This document shows positions 25,861-35,359 of a stretch of 64,000 nt of DNA, in pieces. The stretch is from Xanthomonas sp. XNM01 (GTDB taxonomy: Bacteria > Pseudomonadota > Gammaproteobacteria > Xanthomonadales > Xanthomonadaceae): positions 62,001 through 126,000 of the forward strand of contig NZ_JACVAP010000004.1 of the NCBI RefSeq assembly GCF_014851915.1, given 5' to 3'. The position numbers and the translations under genes were made by a program. The notes beneath the pieces were generated by a model. The model had not been told where the DNA came from, searched no databases, and worked only from the letters and a program-made list of their open reading frames with translations. Numbering within the stretch: position 1 is the stretch's first letter; each line of letters opens with the position of its first letter.

Positions 25861-25972
25861 ACCTTCGCCGTGGAACGGCGAAGGTCTTGCCCACAGGTCC
25901 GATGGACCTGCCGCGGTGCCGGGGTCGGAAGACCCGTCATGACGACACCTGCGCGGGGGGCTACTCCCCTTC
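25861..25972 (-). promoter_or_regulatory. yybP-ykoY manganese riboswitch
   Basis: The minus strand carries the family's conserved blocks in order: AAGGGGAGTAGCC (25959-25971), GTGTCGTCATGACG (about 25935-25948), a variable hairpin GGGTC/GACCC, a second hairpin AGGTCC/GGACCT, then GGGCAAGACCTTCGCC closing with GGCGAAGGT at 25861. The GGGGAGTAGC and GGCAAGACCTTxGCC blocks are typical of RF00080, whose ligand is Mn2+. It lies upstream of the zinc-ribbon gene and terC, and TerC/Alx genes are classic targets. A covariance-model search was not possible here. Confidence 0.85.
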
Positions 25973-26147
25973 GAGCGGCGATCCTAGCACGCGGCCTGTG
26001 ACATGCGCCGGTGCGCGCGGGGGACGGGGACGGTCGTTCAGTCGACGGGCATCGATGCGCTGCCGGGCTTCGCGGTGCATGGAATATGCGCAGGCGGACC
26101 AATTTCCGAAACAAAATCGCGCCAAACCTTTCAGGTCGCGTCGACAA

Positions 26148-26160
26148 CGCACAGTGTGCG
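26148..26160. promoter_or_regulatory. 13-base palindrome upstream of the amidohydrolase
   Basis: CGCACAGTGTGCG is a perfect 6-base inverted repeat around one base. It lies 14 bases before a TAGAAT box and about 73 bases before the amidohydrolase ATG. It is a candidate operator; no binding protein is known. Confidence 0.3.
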
Positions 26161-26232
26161 CGGCACCGCGCCGATAGAATCGGATCTCCGTCGCCCAGGC
26201 TGGCCACGGCCCCGTCCATTGCAGGTCTCCCG

Positions 26233-28287
26233 ATGACGCGTCTGTTTCCCTCGCTGCGTGCCGCCGCCCTGGTCGTGGCGTCCGTCCTGTCGGGCGCCGC
26301 GTGCGCCACCGTCGCCTCCGACGCCACAGACGGCGAGGAACGCCTGTCGGTGGTGTCCAACGGCGAAGTGATCGGCCGCCTGGTGGCAACCACCCGGGGC
26401 GACACGGTGGAGGTGGACTACCACGTCGACGACAACGGACGTGGCCCGAAGCACCGGGAGACGCTGCGCATCGGTGCCGACGGGGTGCCGGTGGAGTGGA
26501 CCATCGCGGGCGCCTCGCTGATGGGCGGGCCGGTCGACGAGCGGTTCGCCTGGCGCGACGGCGTGGCGACCTGGCGCAGCCAGGCCGACCACGGCGAGCG
26601 GCGGGTGCCGCGTGCGCTGCCCTACATCGTCAACGATGGCAGCCCGTGGGCGCTGGGCGCGTACGCGCGCGCGCTGCTGCGGGCGCCGGGCCTGCGGCTG
26701 GATGCGCTGCCGGCCGGAAGCCTGCAGCTGGAACCGCTGCGCGAGGTGCGGATCGGCGAGGGCGCCGCCGCGGTGGCGACCACCGCCTATCGCCTGACCG
26801 GCGTCGACCTGCAGCCCGAATACCTGCTGCTGGACGACGCGCAGCGGCTGTTCGCCCAGTTCTCCACGCGCCGGATCGTGGTCCGTGCCGGCTACGAGGA
26901 TGCGCGCGAGACCATCGCCGCCCTGGCGTCGGACCTGGACATGCAGCGCGCCGAGCAGCTGCAGCAGCGGCTGGCGCATCGCCATGACGGCCCGCTGCGG
27001 ATCCGCAACGTGCGCGTGTTCGATCCGGACGCGCTGCGCCTGGGGCCGCTGGTGTCGGTGCTGGTGCGCGATGGACGGGTGGCCGCGATCGAGACCACCG
27101 ACGTGCCTGCCGCCGAGGGCGAGACCGCCTACGACGGCCAGGGCGGCACGCTCAGCAGCGGCCTGCACGACATGCACTCGCACAGTTCGCTCGATTCCGG
27201 GCTGTGGTACCTGGCGGCGGGGATCACCTCGACCCGCGACATGGGCAACGACAACGCCTTCCTGCTCGACCTGACCGCACGCATCGAGCGTGGCGAGGTG
27301 GCCGGCCCGCGGATCGTGCGCAACGGCTTCCTGGAAGGACGCAGCCCGTACTCGGCGCGCAACGGCTTCGTCGCCGACAGCCTGGACCAGGCGCTGGACG
27401 CGGTGCGCTGGTACCACGACAACGGCTACTGGCAGATCAAGGTCTACAACTCGATGAACCCGCAATGGGTGCGCCCGATCGCGGCCGAGGCGCACCGCCT
27501 GGGCATGGGCGTGACCGGGCACGTGCCGGCGTTCTCCTCGCCGGACCGGGTCATCGCCGATGGCTACGACGAACTGGCGCACATCAACCAGCTGATGCTC
27601 GGCTGGCTGCTGGAAGACGGCGAAGACACCCGTACGCCGCTGCGGCTGACCGCGATGCAGCGCGCGGCCACGCTGGATCTGGCGCGCTCGCCGCGGGTGG
27701 CGAAGACGCTGGCGCTGATGAAGGAGCGTGGCGTGGCGCTGGACCCGACCGCGGTGATCGTCGAGATCCTGATGCTCAGCCGCGCCGGCCAGATGTCGCC
27801 CGGTGGCGAGCATTTCCTCGATCACATGCCGGTGTCCTATCAGCGCTACCGCAAGCGCACGTTCGTCTCCGACCTGACCGCGCAGAACGATCGCGACTAT
27901 CGCGAGGCGATGCAGCGCGTGCTCGACACGCTGAAGCTGCTGCACGACAACGGCATCCGCCTGCTGCCGGGCACCGACGACGGCACCGGCTTCACTCTGC
28001 ACCGCGAACTGGAGCTGTATGCGCGGGCCGGGATCGCACCGGCGCAGGTGCTGCGCATAGCCACGCTCGGCAGCGAGGAACACCTGGGCCGCAGCGGCGA
28101 GCTGGGCCGGGTCGCGCCGGGCCAGCATGCCGACCTGGTCCTGATGGACGGCGATCCCACCGCCGACATCAATGCGGTACGCCGCGCGCGGATGGTCCTG
28201 CGCGGCGGCGTGGTCTATTTCCCGGCGGAGATCTACGCGGCGCTGGGCGTGCGGCCGTTCGCGGCGCCGCCGCCGCGGCTGGACTGA
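26233..28287 (+). CDS. Exported amidohydrolase-family protein
   Basis: A 684-aa protein with a Sec or lipoprotein-like signal (hydrophobic run ending SGAACAT). The first 250 residues form a beta-rich domain. From about 255 an amidohydrolase TIM-barrel follows: HDMHSHSS metal pair near 315, a possible bridging Lys in YWQIKVY, GHVP and LAHINQ histidines, and the catalytic Asp in LLPGTDDGTG. The composite beta-sandwich ending in GQHADLVLMDGDP is family-typical. Members hydrolyse amide or imide bonds such as those in imidazolones or prolidase-type dipeptides; the substrate is unknown. It opens a region rich in exported peptidase-type genes. Confidence 0.85.
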   Translation: MTRLFPSLRAAALVVASVLSGAACATVASDATDGEERLSVVSNGEVIGRLVATTRGDTVEVDYHVDDNGRGPKHRETLRIGADGVPVEWTIAGASLMGGPVDERFAWRDGVATWRSQADHGERRVPRALPYIVNDGSPWALGAYARALLRAPGLRLDALPAGSLQLEPLREVRIGEGAAAVATTAYRLTGVDLQPEYLLLDDAQRLFAQFSTRRIVVRAGYEDARETIAALASDLDMQRAEQLQQRLAHRHDGPLRIRNVRVFDPDALRLGPLVSVLVRDGRVAAIETTDVPAAEGETAYDGQGGTLSSGLHDMHSHSSLDSGLWYLAAGITSTRDMGNDNAFLLDLTARIERGEVAGPRIVRNGFLEGRSPYSARNGFVADSLDQALDAVRWYHDNGYWQIKVYNSMNPQWVRPIAAEAHRLGMGVTGHVPAFSSPDRVIADGYDELAHINQLMLGWLLEDGEDTRTPLRLTAMQRAATLDLARSPRVAKTLALMKERGVALDPTAVIVEILMLSRAGQMSPGGEHFLDHMPVSYQRYRKRTFVSDLTAQNDRDYREAMQRVLDTLKLLHDNGIRLLPGTDDGTGFTLHRELELYARAGIAPAQVLRIATLGSEEHLGRSGELGRVAPGQHADLVLMDGDPTADINAVRRARMVLRGGVVYFPAEIYAALGVRPFAAPPPRLD

Positions 28288-28435
28288 ACAACGGTTCTCG
28301 AGCCGCCACCGGATGCGGTGCGGGACCGCCAGGGTCGCCGCGTCGGCGGCGTGCATCGTTCCCGCGCGGGTGCCGGCCGCTGCATGCGGCCCGGCATCGC
28401 CCAGCAGCGGCACACGACAGCGGACGCGCTGCGGC

Positions 28436-28912
28436 TCAGCCGGCGGCGGCCTGCGGATACACCGGCAGCGCCGAGGTGTTCTTCAGGTCCTCGATCACGA
28501 TCACCGAGCGCATCGTCGCGACCACGTCGACCTGGGCCAGCCGGTCGAGCAGGTCTCGGAAATGCGGCAGGTCGCGGGTGTAGGCCTTGAGCAGGAAGTC
28601 GCCGTCGCCGGTGACCATCGTGCATTCCAGGATCTCGGCGGTGTCGCGGATCAGCGCGCGGAAATCCGTGGCGGTCTGCGAGTTGTGCTTGAGCGTGACC
28701 GTGATGTACGCCTTCAGGTGCAGGCCGAGCCTGGTCGCGTCGAGGATCGCGGCGAAGCGGCGGATCAGCCCGGTGTCGCGCAACTGCTTGACCCGGCGCG
28801 AGCACTGCGAGTGCGAGAGGTGCACGCGCTCGGACAGTTCGGCCATGGTCATGTCGCCCTGGACCTGCAGGGCTTCGAGGATGCGGACGTCGAACGAATC
28901 GAGTGCGGACAT
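28436..28912 (-). CDS. Lrp/AsnC-family transcription regulator
   Basis: A 158-aa protein with an N-terminal winged helix-turn-helix (ILEALQVQGDMTMAELSERV, then HLSHSQCSRRVKQL) and a C-terminal RAM ligand-binding domain (about residues 65-145). Lrp/AsnC proteins sense amino acids or metabolites and control amino-acid uptake and breakdown. It is convergent with the amidohydrolase and divergent from the symporter, so it may regulate this local cluster. The upstream region has TTGCCG and TATGAA 19 bases apart. Confidence 0.9.
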   Translation of the reverse strand: MSALDSFDVRILEALQVQGDMTMAELSERVHLSHSQCSRRVKQLRDTGLIRRFAAILDATRLGLHLKAYITVTLKHNSQTATDFRALIRDTAEILECTMVTGDGDFLLKAYTRDLPHFRDLLDRLAQVDVVATMRSVIVIEDLKNTSALPVYPQAAAG

Positions 28913-29100
28913 GCGGCTGGCCGTAAGGAAGGGCGCTGCGATTCATAGCATGATCCGACCCTGTCGCGGCAAAACCGTGCATCCATGCGGCGATCGGCGG
29001 TGATCGCCGCCATCGGCGGCCGCGCTGCCCGGCGAGCCAAGGCCGCGCTACCATCGCCGGCCGGCGCCGCACGCAGCGCGTGCCCGGTGCGCACAGGCCG

Positions 29101-30465
29101 ATGGATCCCGTGGTGACCGCTTCCCCGCCGCTTTCGCTGGGCGCCCGGCTTGGCTGGGCCTTCGGCCAGTTCGCGATCGCCAGCCACATGGCGATCGTCA
29201 GCGTGTACCTGCTCTATTACCTGACCGAGGTGCATCGGGTGCCGGTGCTGCTGGCCGGGGTGATCACGGTGCTGCCGCGGGTCTGGAACATCCTCACCGA
29301 TCCGCTGGTGGGCATGCTGTCGGACCGCACCCGGTCGCGATGGGGCCGGCGCCGGCCGTGGGTGCTGGCCGGTACCCTGCTGTGGGCGCCGGCGTTCGCC
29401 GCGATGTTCGCGCTGCCGGCGACGCTGCCGGTACACATGCTGGCGCTGGCGTTCCTGCTGCTCTACCTGCTGGTCAACAGCGGCGTCAGCCTCTATCACG
29501 TGCCCTACTCGGCGATGGCGCCGGAAATGGTGCCCGATTACCGGCAGCGCCTGTCGCTGATCGGCTACAAGGAGGTCGCCTCGCGCCTGGCGGTGCTGCT
29601 GGCGATCTCGGCGGTGCCGTGGATCGTCGAGCGCGCGGCCGACCCGTTCGCCGGCTACCGGCTGGCCGGGCTGGCCTTCGGCGCGCTGATCCTGGTCAGC
29701 GGGTTGGCCACCTTCCTGGCCACCGCGCACGCGCCGCAGGCGCCGTTGCCCGTGCGCGCGCCCGATGGCGGACTGCGCGGCCAGTGGCAGGCGCTGCGCC
29801 GCAACCGGCCACTGGCGGTGCTCGGCGGCGCCTATCTGGTGGCCAACATCGCCAGCGTCGCGTTCAGCGGCGCGCTGATCTACCTGGTCACGGCCGTGCA
29901 CGGGCAACCGGCCGCGCTGATGGGCCTGCTGTACCCGCTGGGCTCGCTGGTCAGCCTGGCGGTCACGCCGCTGTGGGCGCGGCTGGGTGCGCGGTTCGGC
30001 AAGCGCGAGGCCTGCGTGGCCGCCTATCTCGGCCTGGCCGGCTGCTGGTTGCTGCCGCTGCTGCTGCCGTTGGGAGCGGTCTGGCCGCTGTTCGTGCTGA
30101 TGCTGGTGTTCGGCCTGTTCAACGCCGGCGCCGAACTGCTGCCCAATGCGATGGTGCCCGACACCGTCGAGCACGACGAACTGCACGGCGGATGGCGGCG
30201 CGAAGGCACGATCTACGGTGCGTGGGTGGTGATCCAGCAGAGCGGCATGGTGCTCGGTGGGCTGGTCGTCAGCCTGCTGCTGGCGGTGGTCGGCTACGAG
30301 AGCGTGCAGGCCGCCGATGCCGGCGTGCGTGCCGGCATCCATCTTGGCGTGGCGCTGGTGCCGGCCGCGCTGGTGCTGCTGGCGCTGGTCCTGGTGCGCC
30401 GCTATCCGATCGACGCGGCGGCCTTCGCCGAGATCAGGCGCAGGCTCGACGCGCGCACCGCCTGA
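29101..30465 (+). CDS. GPH/MFS-type cation symporter
   Basis: A 454-aa protein with about 12 membrane helices. The loop motif DPLVGMLSDRTRSRWGRRRPWVLAG is typical of the glycoside-pentoside-hexuronide:cation symporters (MFS superfamily), as is PNAMVPDTVEHDELHGGWRREGTIYGAW late in the protein. No sugar-catabolic genes are adjacent; the neighbours are amidohydrolase and peptidases, so the substrate may not be a sugar. The ATG at 29101 is chosen over the GTG 7 codons upstream. Confidence 0.82.
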   Translation: MDPVVTASPPLSLGARLGWAFGQFAIASHMAIVSVYLLYYLTEVHRVPVLLAGVITVLPRVWNILTDPLVGMLSDRTRSRWGRRRPWVLAGTLLWAPAFAAMFALPATLPVHMLALAFLLLYLLVNSGVSLYHVPYSAMAPEMVPDYRQRLSLIGYKEVASRLAVLLAISAVPWIVERAADPFAGYRLAGLAFGALILVSGLATFLATAHAPQAPLPVRAPDGGLRGQWQALRRNRPLAVLGGAYLVANIASVAFSGALIYLVTAVHGQPAALMGLLYPLGSLVSLAVTPLWARLGARFGKREACVAAYLGLAGCWLLPLLLPLGAVWPLFVLMLVFGLFNAGAELLPNAMVPDTVEHDELHGGWRREGTIYGAWVVIQQSGMVLGGLVVSLLLAVVGYESVQAADAGVRAGIHLGVALVPAALVLLALVLVRRYPIDAAAFAEIRRRLDARTA

Positions 30466-30604
30466 GCGCGCCACCGGCAACGCCATGCATGTTTTGTGCG
30501 TGCGCACGCGTGGATCGCATGGCGATCGCACGCATCGTGCGGAACGCGCTGGCTATGATCGGACGATGCGTCCTCCCCACGACCCGAGGCTGCCACCGGC
30601 AGCG

Positions 30605-32242
30605 ATGAAGCCGATGTCCGCCGCCGCATGCCGGAGGCTGCTGTGCGTCGCGCTGATCCTGCCGGTGCCGGCCTGGGCCACGTCCTGCCCGGTGCATGGC
30701 AGCGACCGCGCCGACCCTGCGCTGCAGCCGCGGATCGAGGCGCTGGGCGTCGCCGGATCGCGCGCGCGCGACCACGCGCATGCGCTGATCGACCGCATCG
30801 GTCCACGCTTGACCGGCTCGCCCGGGCTGGACGCGGCGTTCGCATGGGCAGGCGCCACCGCGCGCGCGATCGGCCTGGACAACGTGCGGCGCGAGGCGTG
30901 GGGCACATTCGGCCATGGCTGGACCCAGCAGCGCACCTGGATGCGGATGCAGGCGCCGGTGCCGATGATGTTCGTCGCCCAGGCCGCGCCGTGGTCGCCG
31001 TCCAGCGATGGCGTCGTGACGGGCGAGGCGGTGCATGCCGATCCGCGTTCGGAGGCCGACCTCGCCGCGTGGCGCGGCTGCCTGCGCGGCAAGGTGGTGT
31101 TTCTCGGTGCGCTGCCGGCGCAGGACCCCCCGCGGCCGGAAACGCCCGCGTCGCCGCGCTTCGATGCCGCCTCCGCGCAGCGCGAGCTGGACACGGTCGG
31201 CCGCTACTTCGCCGGGCGCGCGCAGCGGATGCCGGCGCGGCTGCGGCAGCAGGCGTTCGCGGCGCACGTGGCCCGGTTCCTCGCCGCGGAGGGCGTGCAG
31301 GCGGTGGTGCTGCCCGGCGATCCGGGCGGCGCCGGGGCCGGTACCGCGCGCCTGTACCTGGACGACAACGCGCTGCTGTCGCCGCAGCCGTGGCGGCCTG
31401 GCCAGGCGCCGGCGTTTCCGGTGGTGGTCGCCAGCAACGAGGCGTTCGGCCGGGTCGGCAGGCTGCTCGCCGCGGGCACGCCGGTCCGGATCGAACACGA
31501 GGTCGCCACCACCACCACGCCGGTACCGGTGCCCGGCGACAACCTGATCGCCGAGATTCCAGGGCACGATCCGTGCCTGCGCGACGAAGTGGTGGAGATC
31601 GTCGCCCACCTCGACAGCTGGGCCGGCGCCACCGGTGCGGTCGACGATGGCGCCGGGGTGATCGCCGCACTGGAGGCGATGCGGATCCTGCGCGAGAGCG
31701 GCGTGGCGCTGCGGCGCACGGTCCGGCTGGTGCTGTTCAGCGGCGAGGAGCAGGGCGTGCTCGGTTCGCGCGCCCATGTGGACGCGCACTACGCGCAGGT
31801 GCCGCGCGATCCGCAGACCGGACTGGTGTCCGGCCCGGTGCGGCCGCGGCCAGGCCATGGGCGGCTGTCGCTGGCGATGCTGGTCGACATGGGCAGCGGG
31901 CCGATCCGCGGGATCTATGCCGGCGCCGATCCGGAGATGGCGGCGCTGCTGCGGCGCTGGCAGCCGGCGCTGGCGCCGCTGGGCGTGGACTTCGTGCTCG
32001 ACGGACCGGGCTGGCCGGCCGACCAGTCCAGCTACACCGATGCCGGCCTGCCGGCGCTGCTGTTCCTGCAGGACCCGACCGACTACATGACCCGCGCGCG
32101 CCACACCAGCGTCGACACCTACGAACGCCTGGATTTCGACGGGCTCGCGCAGATCGCCACCGTCCAGGCGCTGCTCGCGCTCGATGCCGCGCAGCGCGAT
32201 GCGCGCATGCCGCGTCCGCCCACCGCTTCCCCACCCGAGTGA
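30605..32242 (+). CDS. Secreted M28-family aminopeptidase
   Basis: A 545-aa zinc peptidase with a Sec signal (basic RR then hydrophobic, ending VPAWA), a PA-like insert domain (about residues 110-280) and the M28 catalytic domain. Metal ligands and base: H335 with Asp in HLDSWAGATGAVDDGAG, the E381-E382 pair in SGEEQG, Asp in VDMGSG and His in ARHTSVD. It would release N-terminal amino acids from peptides outside the inner membrane. A TATGAT box at 30554-30559 predicts a transcript starting about 40 bases before ATG 30605, favouring that start over the ATG at 30566. Confidence 0.87.
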   Translation: MKPMSAAACRRLLCVALILPVPAWATSCPVHGSDRADPALQPRIEALGVAGSRARDHAHALIDRIGPRLTGSPGLDAAFAWAGATARAIGLDNVRREAWGTFGHGWTQQRTWMRMQAPVPMMFVAQAAPWSPSSDGVVTGEAVHADPRSEADLAAWRGCLRGKVVFLGALPAQDPPRPETPASPRFDAASAQRELDTVGRYFAGRAQRMPARLRQQAFAAHVARFLAAEGVQAVVLPGDPGGAGAGTARLYLDDNALLSPQPWRPGQAPAFPVVVASNEAFGRVGRLLAAGTPVRIEHEVATTTTPVPVPGDNLIAEIPGHDPCLRDEVVEIVAHLDSWAGATGAVDDGAGVIAALEAMRILRESGVALRRTVRLVLFSGEEQGVLGSRAHVDAHYAQVPRDPQTGLVSGPVRPRPGHGRLSLAMLVDMGSGPIRGIYAGADPEMAALLRRWQPALAPLGVDFVLDGPGWPADQSSYTDAGLPALLFLQDPTDYMTRARHTSVDTYERLDFDGLAQIATVQALLALDAAQRDARMPRPPTASPPE

Positions 32243-32248
32243 TTGCCC

Positions 32249-32695
32249 ATGTCGCGTTTCCTCGCCTCGCTGCTGTCCGCGGTGGTCGGTACCGCCGCCG
32301 CTGCCGAGCCGGCGCCGTCGAACATCCAGCATTTCCGCGATCCGGCCAGCCCGTATCCGTTCTCGGCCGCGGTCCGCGCCGGTGACACGCTGTACCTGTC
32401 CGGCCAGATCGGCGTCGATGCGCAGGGACGCGTGCCCGAGGCGTTCGAGGCGCAGGCGCGGCAGGCGCTGGACAACCTGGTGGCCTCGTTGGAGATGGCC
32501 GGGCTCGGACTCGAACACGTGGTCAAGTGCGTGGTGATGATCGAGGACATGCAGCGCTGGCCCGAGTTCAACCGCGTCTACCTGGAGTACTTCACCGACC
32601 GGGCGCGCCTGCCGGCGCGCAGCGCGTTCGGCTCCAGCGGCCTGGCGCTCGGCGCGGCGCTGGAGGTCGAGTGCATCGCGCAGTTCCCGGAATGA
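32249..32695 (+). CDS. RidA-family protein with a signal peptide
   Basis: A 148-aa protein. The first 20 residues (MSRFLASLLSAVVGTAAAAE) look like a cleavable Sec signal, which is uncommon because RidA enzymes are normally cytoplasmic. The mature part has the RidA fold with the catalytic Arg in PARSAFG and a late VECIAQF strand. RidA deaminates reactive enamine/imine intermediates made by PLP enzymes. It begins 7 bases after the M28 stop. A Tat-type PLP enzyme is encoded downstream, so a periplasmic scavenging role is plausible. Confidence 0.82.
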   Translation: MSRFLASLLSAVVGTAAAAEPAPSNIQHFRDPASPYPFSAAVRAGDTLYLSGQIGVDAQGRVPEAFEAQARQALDNLVASLEMAGLGLEHVVKCVVMIEDMQRWPEFNRVYLEYFTDRARLPARSAFGSSGLALGAALEVECIAQFPE

Positions 32696-32832
32696 GTGCG
32701 AAGCGGCGTCCATGGCGGTGCGTCGTGCACCGCAATGACGCATCGGATGCGCTTTCCCGCGAAACCGCCGATCCGTGAAGAATTTGTTGCATCGGAGGCA
32801 GGCAAAGCGTCCCAGAATGCGCGCCCATTGCA

Positions 32833-32878
32833 GCGCCGCCGCGTTAACGTCGATACCGAGTCGACGACGTGGCGGCGC
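32833..32878. other. 46-base structured inverted repeat before the TonB receptor
   Basis: Within the 334-base gap 32696-33029, GCGCCGCC (32833-32840) pairs with GGCGGCGC (32871-32878) and ACGTCG (32847-32852) with CGACGT (32865-32870). It may end the RidA transcript or form a leader structure for the receptor. The rest of the gap shows no gene. Confidence 0.4.
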
Positions 32879-33029
32879 AAGACGCGCAGCGAGCCCGGTG
32901 TCGATGCGGCCGGACACGCGCAGGGGGCACGTGGCCGGCGGCACGCAAGCCCACTGCCTACCCTTCATCCATGGTTGCGTGGACGGCCCCGCCGTGCACG
33001 CCGGGACACTATTGCCTGAGGATCTGCCC

Positions 33030-35252
33030 ATGACGGTTCGAGCGCACCACCGCACTGCCTGTACGCCCAGCCTGATCGCCACCGCGGTCGGCCTGGCGCT
33101 GACCTCCACCGCCATGCTGGCCTCGGCGCAGAGCGCGCCGGCCGAGTCGCCGACCGAGCTGGACACCATCATCGTCACCGCGCAGAAGCGCAGCGAGCGC
33201 ATCCAGGACGTGCCGATGTCGATCTCGGTGGTCAATGCCGAGAAGCTGGCCGACCGCGGCCAGGTGCAGCTGACCGACTACTTCGCCCAGGTCCCGGGCC
33301 TGTCGATGAACGCGCGCGGTTCCGGTCGCACCCAGCTGATCATGCGCGGCATCGCCACCGCCACCGAGCAGAACCCGACCGTGGGCGTGGTGATCGACGA
33401 CGTGCCGTTCGGCTCGTCGACCACCGACATCCAGACCCCCGACCTGGATCCGTCCGACCTGCAGCACATCGAGGCGCTGCGCGGCCCGCAGGGCACGCTG
33501 TACGGCGCCAGCAGCATGGGCGGCCTGCTCAAGTACGTCACCGTCGATCCGGACACCTACGGCTTCAGCGGCCGTGCCCAGCTCGATGTGTCCAGCGTCG
33601 CCCACGGCGGCGAAGGCTACGGCGCGCGCGCCGCGGTGAACATCCCGGTGATCGAGGACACCTTCGCCCTGCGCGTGAGCGCGTTCGATCGCCGCGATGC
33701 CGGCTTCGTGCGCGACCTGCAGCAGGACAGGGACGAGGTCAACGAAGGCCGCGTGCGCGGCGCGCGCGTGGCCGGCCTGTGGAACGCCAGCGAGGCGGTG
33801 ACGGTGCGCTTCGCCGCACTCGCGCAGGACTCCGAGAGCGACGGCACCGCCTCGGTCGACGTCGACTTCGACCACACCCCCGCCTACGGCAAGTATGCGC
33901 GCCAGCGCCTGGGCCACACCGACATCTACGAGGGCAAGGTGCGGCTGTACAACGTCAAGGTCGATGCCGACCTCGGCGCCGCCACCTTCGACTCGATCAC
34001 CGCCTACAGCGAGTACGAGCACGACGGCCCGCAGGACGTGACCACCACGTTCGGCGGCCTGCTCGGCCGTATCCTGGGCGTCGCCAACCCCGGCGTGGTG
34101 ATCGACAACGCCAGCACCACCGAGAAGTGGTCGCAGGAGTTCCGCCTGTCCTCGCAGGGCGAGCGCACGCTGGACTGGCAGGTCGGCTATTTCTATACGA
34201 AGGAAGACACCGAGGGTTACCAGGCGCTGCGTGCGGTCAACCGCGCCAGCGGCGTCGACCTCGGCCTGGCGCCGGCCTATACCGCGGTCAGCCCGTCCAC
34301 GTTCGAGGAGCACGCCGTCTACGGCGACGTGAACTACCACTTCACCCAGAAGTTCGACATCCAGGTGGGCGGCCGCTACAGCGACGTCAAGCAGACCTCG
34401 CGCACGATCTACGACGGCCCGATGAACGGCGGCTACTCGGTCGAGACCGATCCGGCCGCCGGCGAAAAGGTCGGCACCTTCCTGTTCTCGCCGCGCTACA
34501 AGCTGGACGAGAACGCGATCGTCTACGGCCGCATCGCCTCCGGCTACCGCGCCGGCGGCCAGAACGGCGCCATGCCCGGCACCAACCTGCCGGAGACCTA
34601 CGAATCCGACACGCTGGTCAGCTACGAGACCGGCTACAAGGGCAGCTTCGCCGACAACCGCGTCTCGCTGGACGTGTCGCTGTTCTACATCGACTGGACC
34701 GACATCCAGCTCAGCGTCGTCGACCAGGCCACCACCCAGACCTACTACACCAACGGCGGCAAGGCCACGAGCAAGGGCGTGGAAACCAGCCTGCAGTGGC
34801 GTCCGGCCGACGGCCTGAGCGTGGCCTGGAACGCGTCCTACACCCGCGCCGAGCTGGAACAGGACCTGCCCAACGGCAACTACGGCCGCAAGGGCGACCG
34901 CCTGCCGTTCTCGCCCGAGTTCTCCAGCAGCCTCAACGTCACCCAGGACTTCCCGCTGGGTTCGCTGTACGCCTTCGTCGGTGCCGGCGTGACCTACGTG
35001 GGCGACCGCGTGGGCACCTTCAGCAGCTCCTCGGCGGTGCGCCGCTTCACCATGCCGTCCTACATCACGGTCGACCTGCGCGCGGGCGTCGAGGGCGAGC
35101 AGTGGGCGGTGACCGTGTACCTGAAGAACGCCGGCGACGAGTACGGCTTCCTCAGCGGCACCGCGCGCAACGCGACCACCGGACAGAGCCTGTACGGTGC
35201 CAGCGTGATCCAGCCGCGCACGGTCGGCGCCTCGTTCACCTGGAACTTCTGA
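33030..35252 (+). CDS. TonB-dependent outer-membrane receptor
   Basis: A 740-aa receptor with a Sec signal (ending MLASAQ), a TonB box (DTIIVTAQKR, about residues 46-55), a plug domain (VPMSISVVNAEKL to LRGPQGTLYGASSMGG) and a 22-strand-type barrel ending in a C-terminal Phe (FTWNF). No N-terminal STN/FecA signalling extension is present and no anti-sigma/ECF pair is nearby. The IQDVPMSISV type is common in receptors taking up organic compounds rather than siderophores. Surrounding secreted peptidases suggest a peptide-like ligand; this is inferred. Confidence 0.92.
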   Translation: MTVRAHHRTACTPSLIATAVGLALTSTAMLASAQSAPAESPTELDTIIVTAQKRSERIQDVPMSISVVNAEKLADRGQVQLTDYFAQVPGLSMNARGSGRTQLIMRGIATATEQNPTVGVVIDDVPFGSSTTDIQTPDLDPSDLQHIEALRGPQGTLYGASSMGGLLKYVTVDPDTYGFSGRAQLDVSSVAHGGEGYGARAAVNIPVIEDTFALRVSAFDRRDAGFVRDLQQDRDEVNEGRVRGARVAGLWNASEAVTVRFAALAQDSESDGTASVDVDFDHTPAYGKYARQRLGHTDIYEGKVRLYNVKVDADLGAATFDSITAYSEYEHDGPQDVTTTFGGLLGRILGVANPGVVIDNASTTEKWSQEFRLSSQGERTLDWQVGYFYTKEDTEGYQALRAVNRASGVDLGLAPAYTAVSPSTFEEHAVYGDVNYHFTQKFDIQVGGRYSDVKQTSRTIYDGPMNGGYSVETDPAAGEKVGTFLFSPRYKLDENAIVYGRIASGYRAGGQNGAMPGTNLPETYESDTLVSYETGYKGSFADNRVSLDVSLFYIDWTDIQLSVVDQATTQTYYTNGGKATSKGVETSLQWRPADGLSVAWNASYTRAELEQDLPNGNYGRKGDRLPFSPEFSSSLNVTQDFPLGSLYAFVGAGVTYVGDRVGTFSSSSAVRRFTMPSYITVDLRAGVEGEQWAVTVYLKNAGDEYGFLSGTARNATTGQSLYGASVIQPRTVGASFTWNF

Positions 35253-35359
35253 GCCCGATTGCCGGGTGGCGGCGCCACTGCCGGCCGCCGCCCGGCCTCT
35301 TTCTTCCGTGGATGCCGCCGCTGCGGCGTCCGCACCACGCACCACGCGGCGAGGTCGAG

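Noticed and set aside
30498-30509. Palindrome GCGTGCGCACGC upstream of the M28 gene
   Set aside because: Alternating G/C palindromes of this size are expected by chance in DNA this GC-rich, and it does not sit at a clear promoter position.
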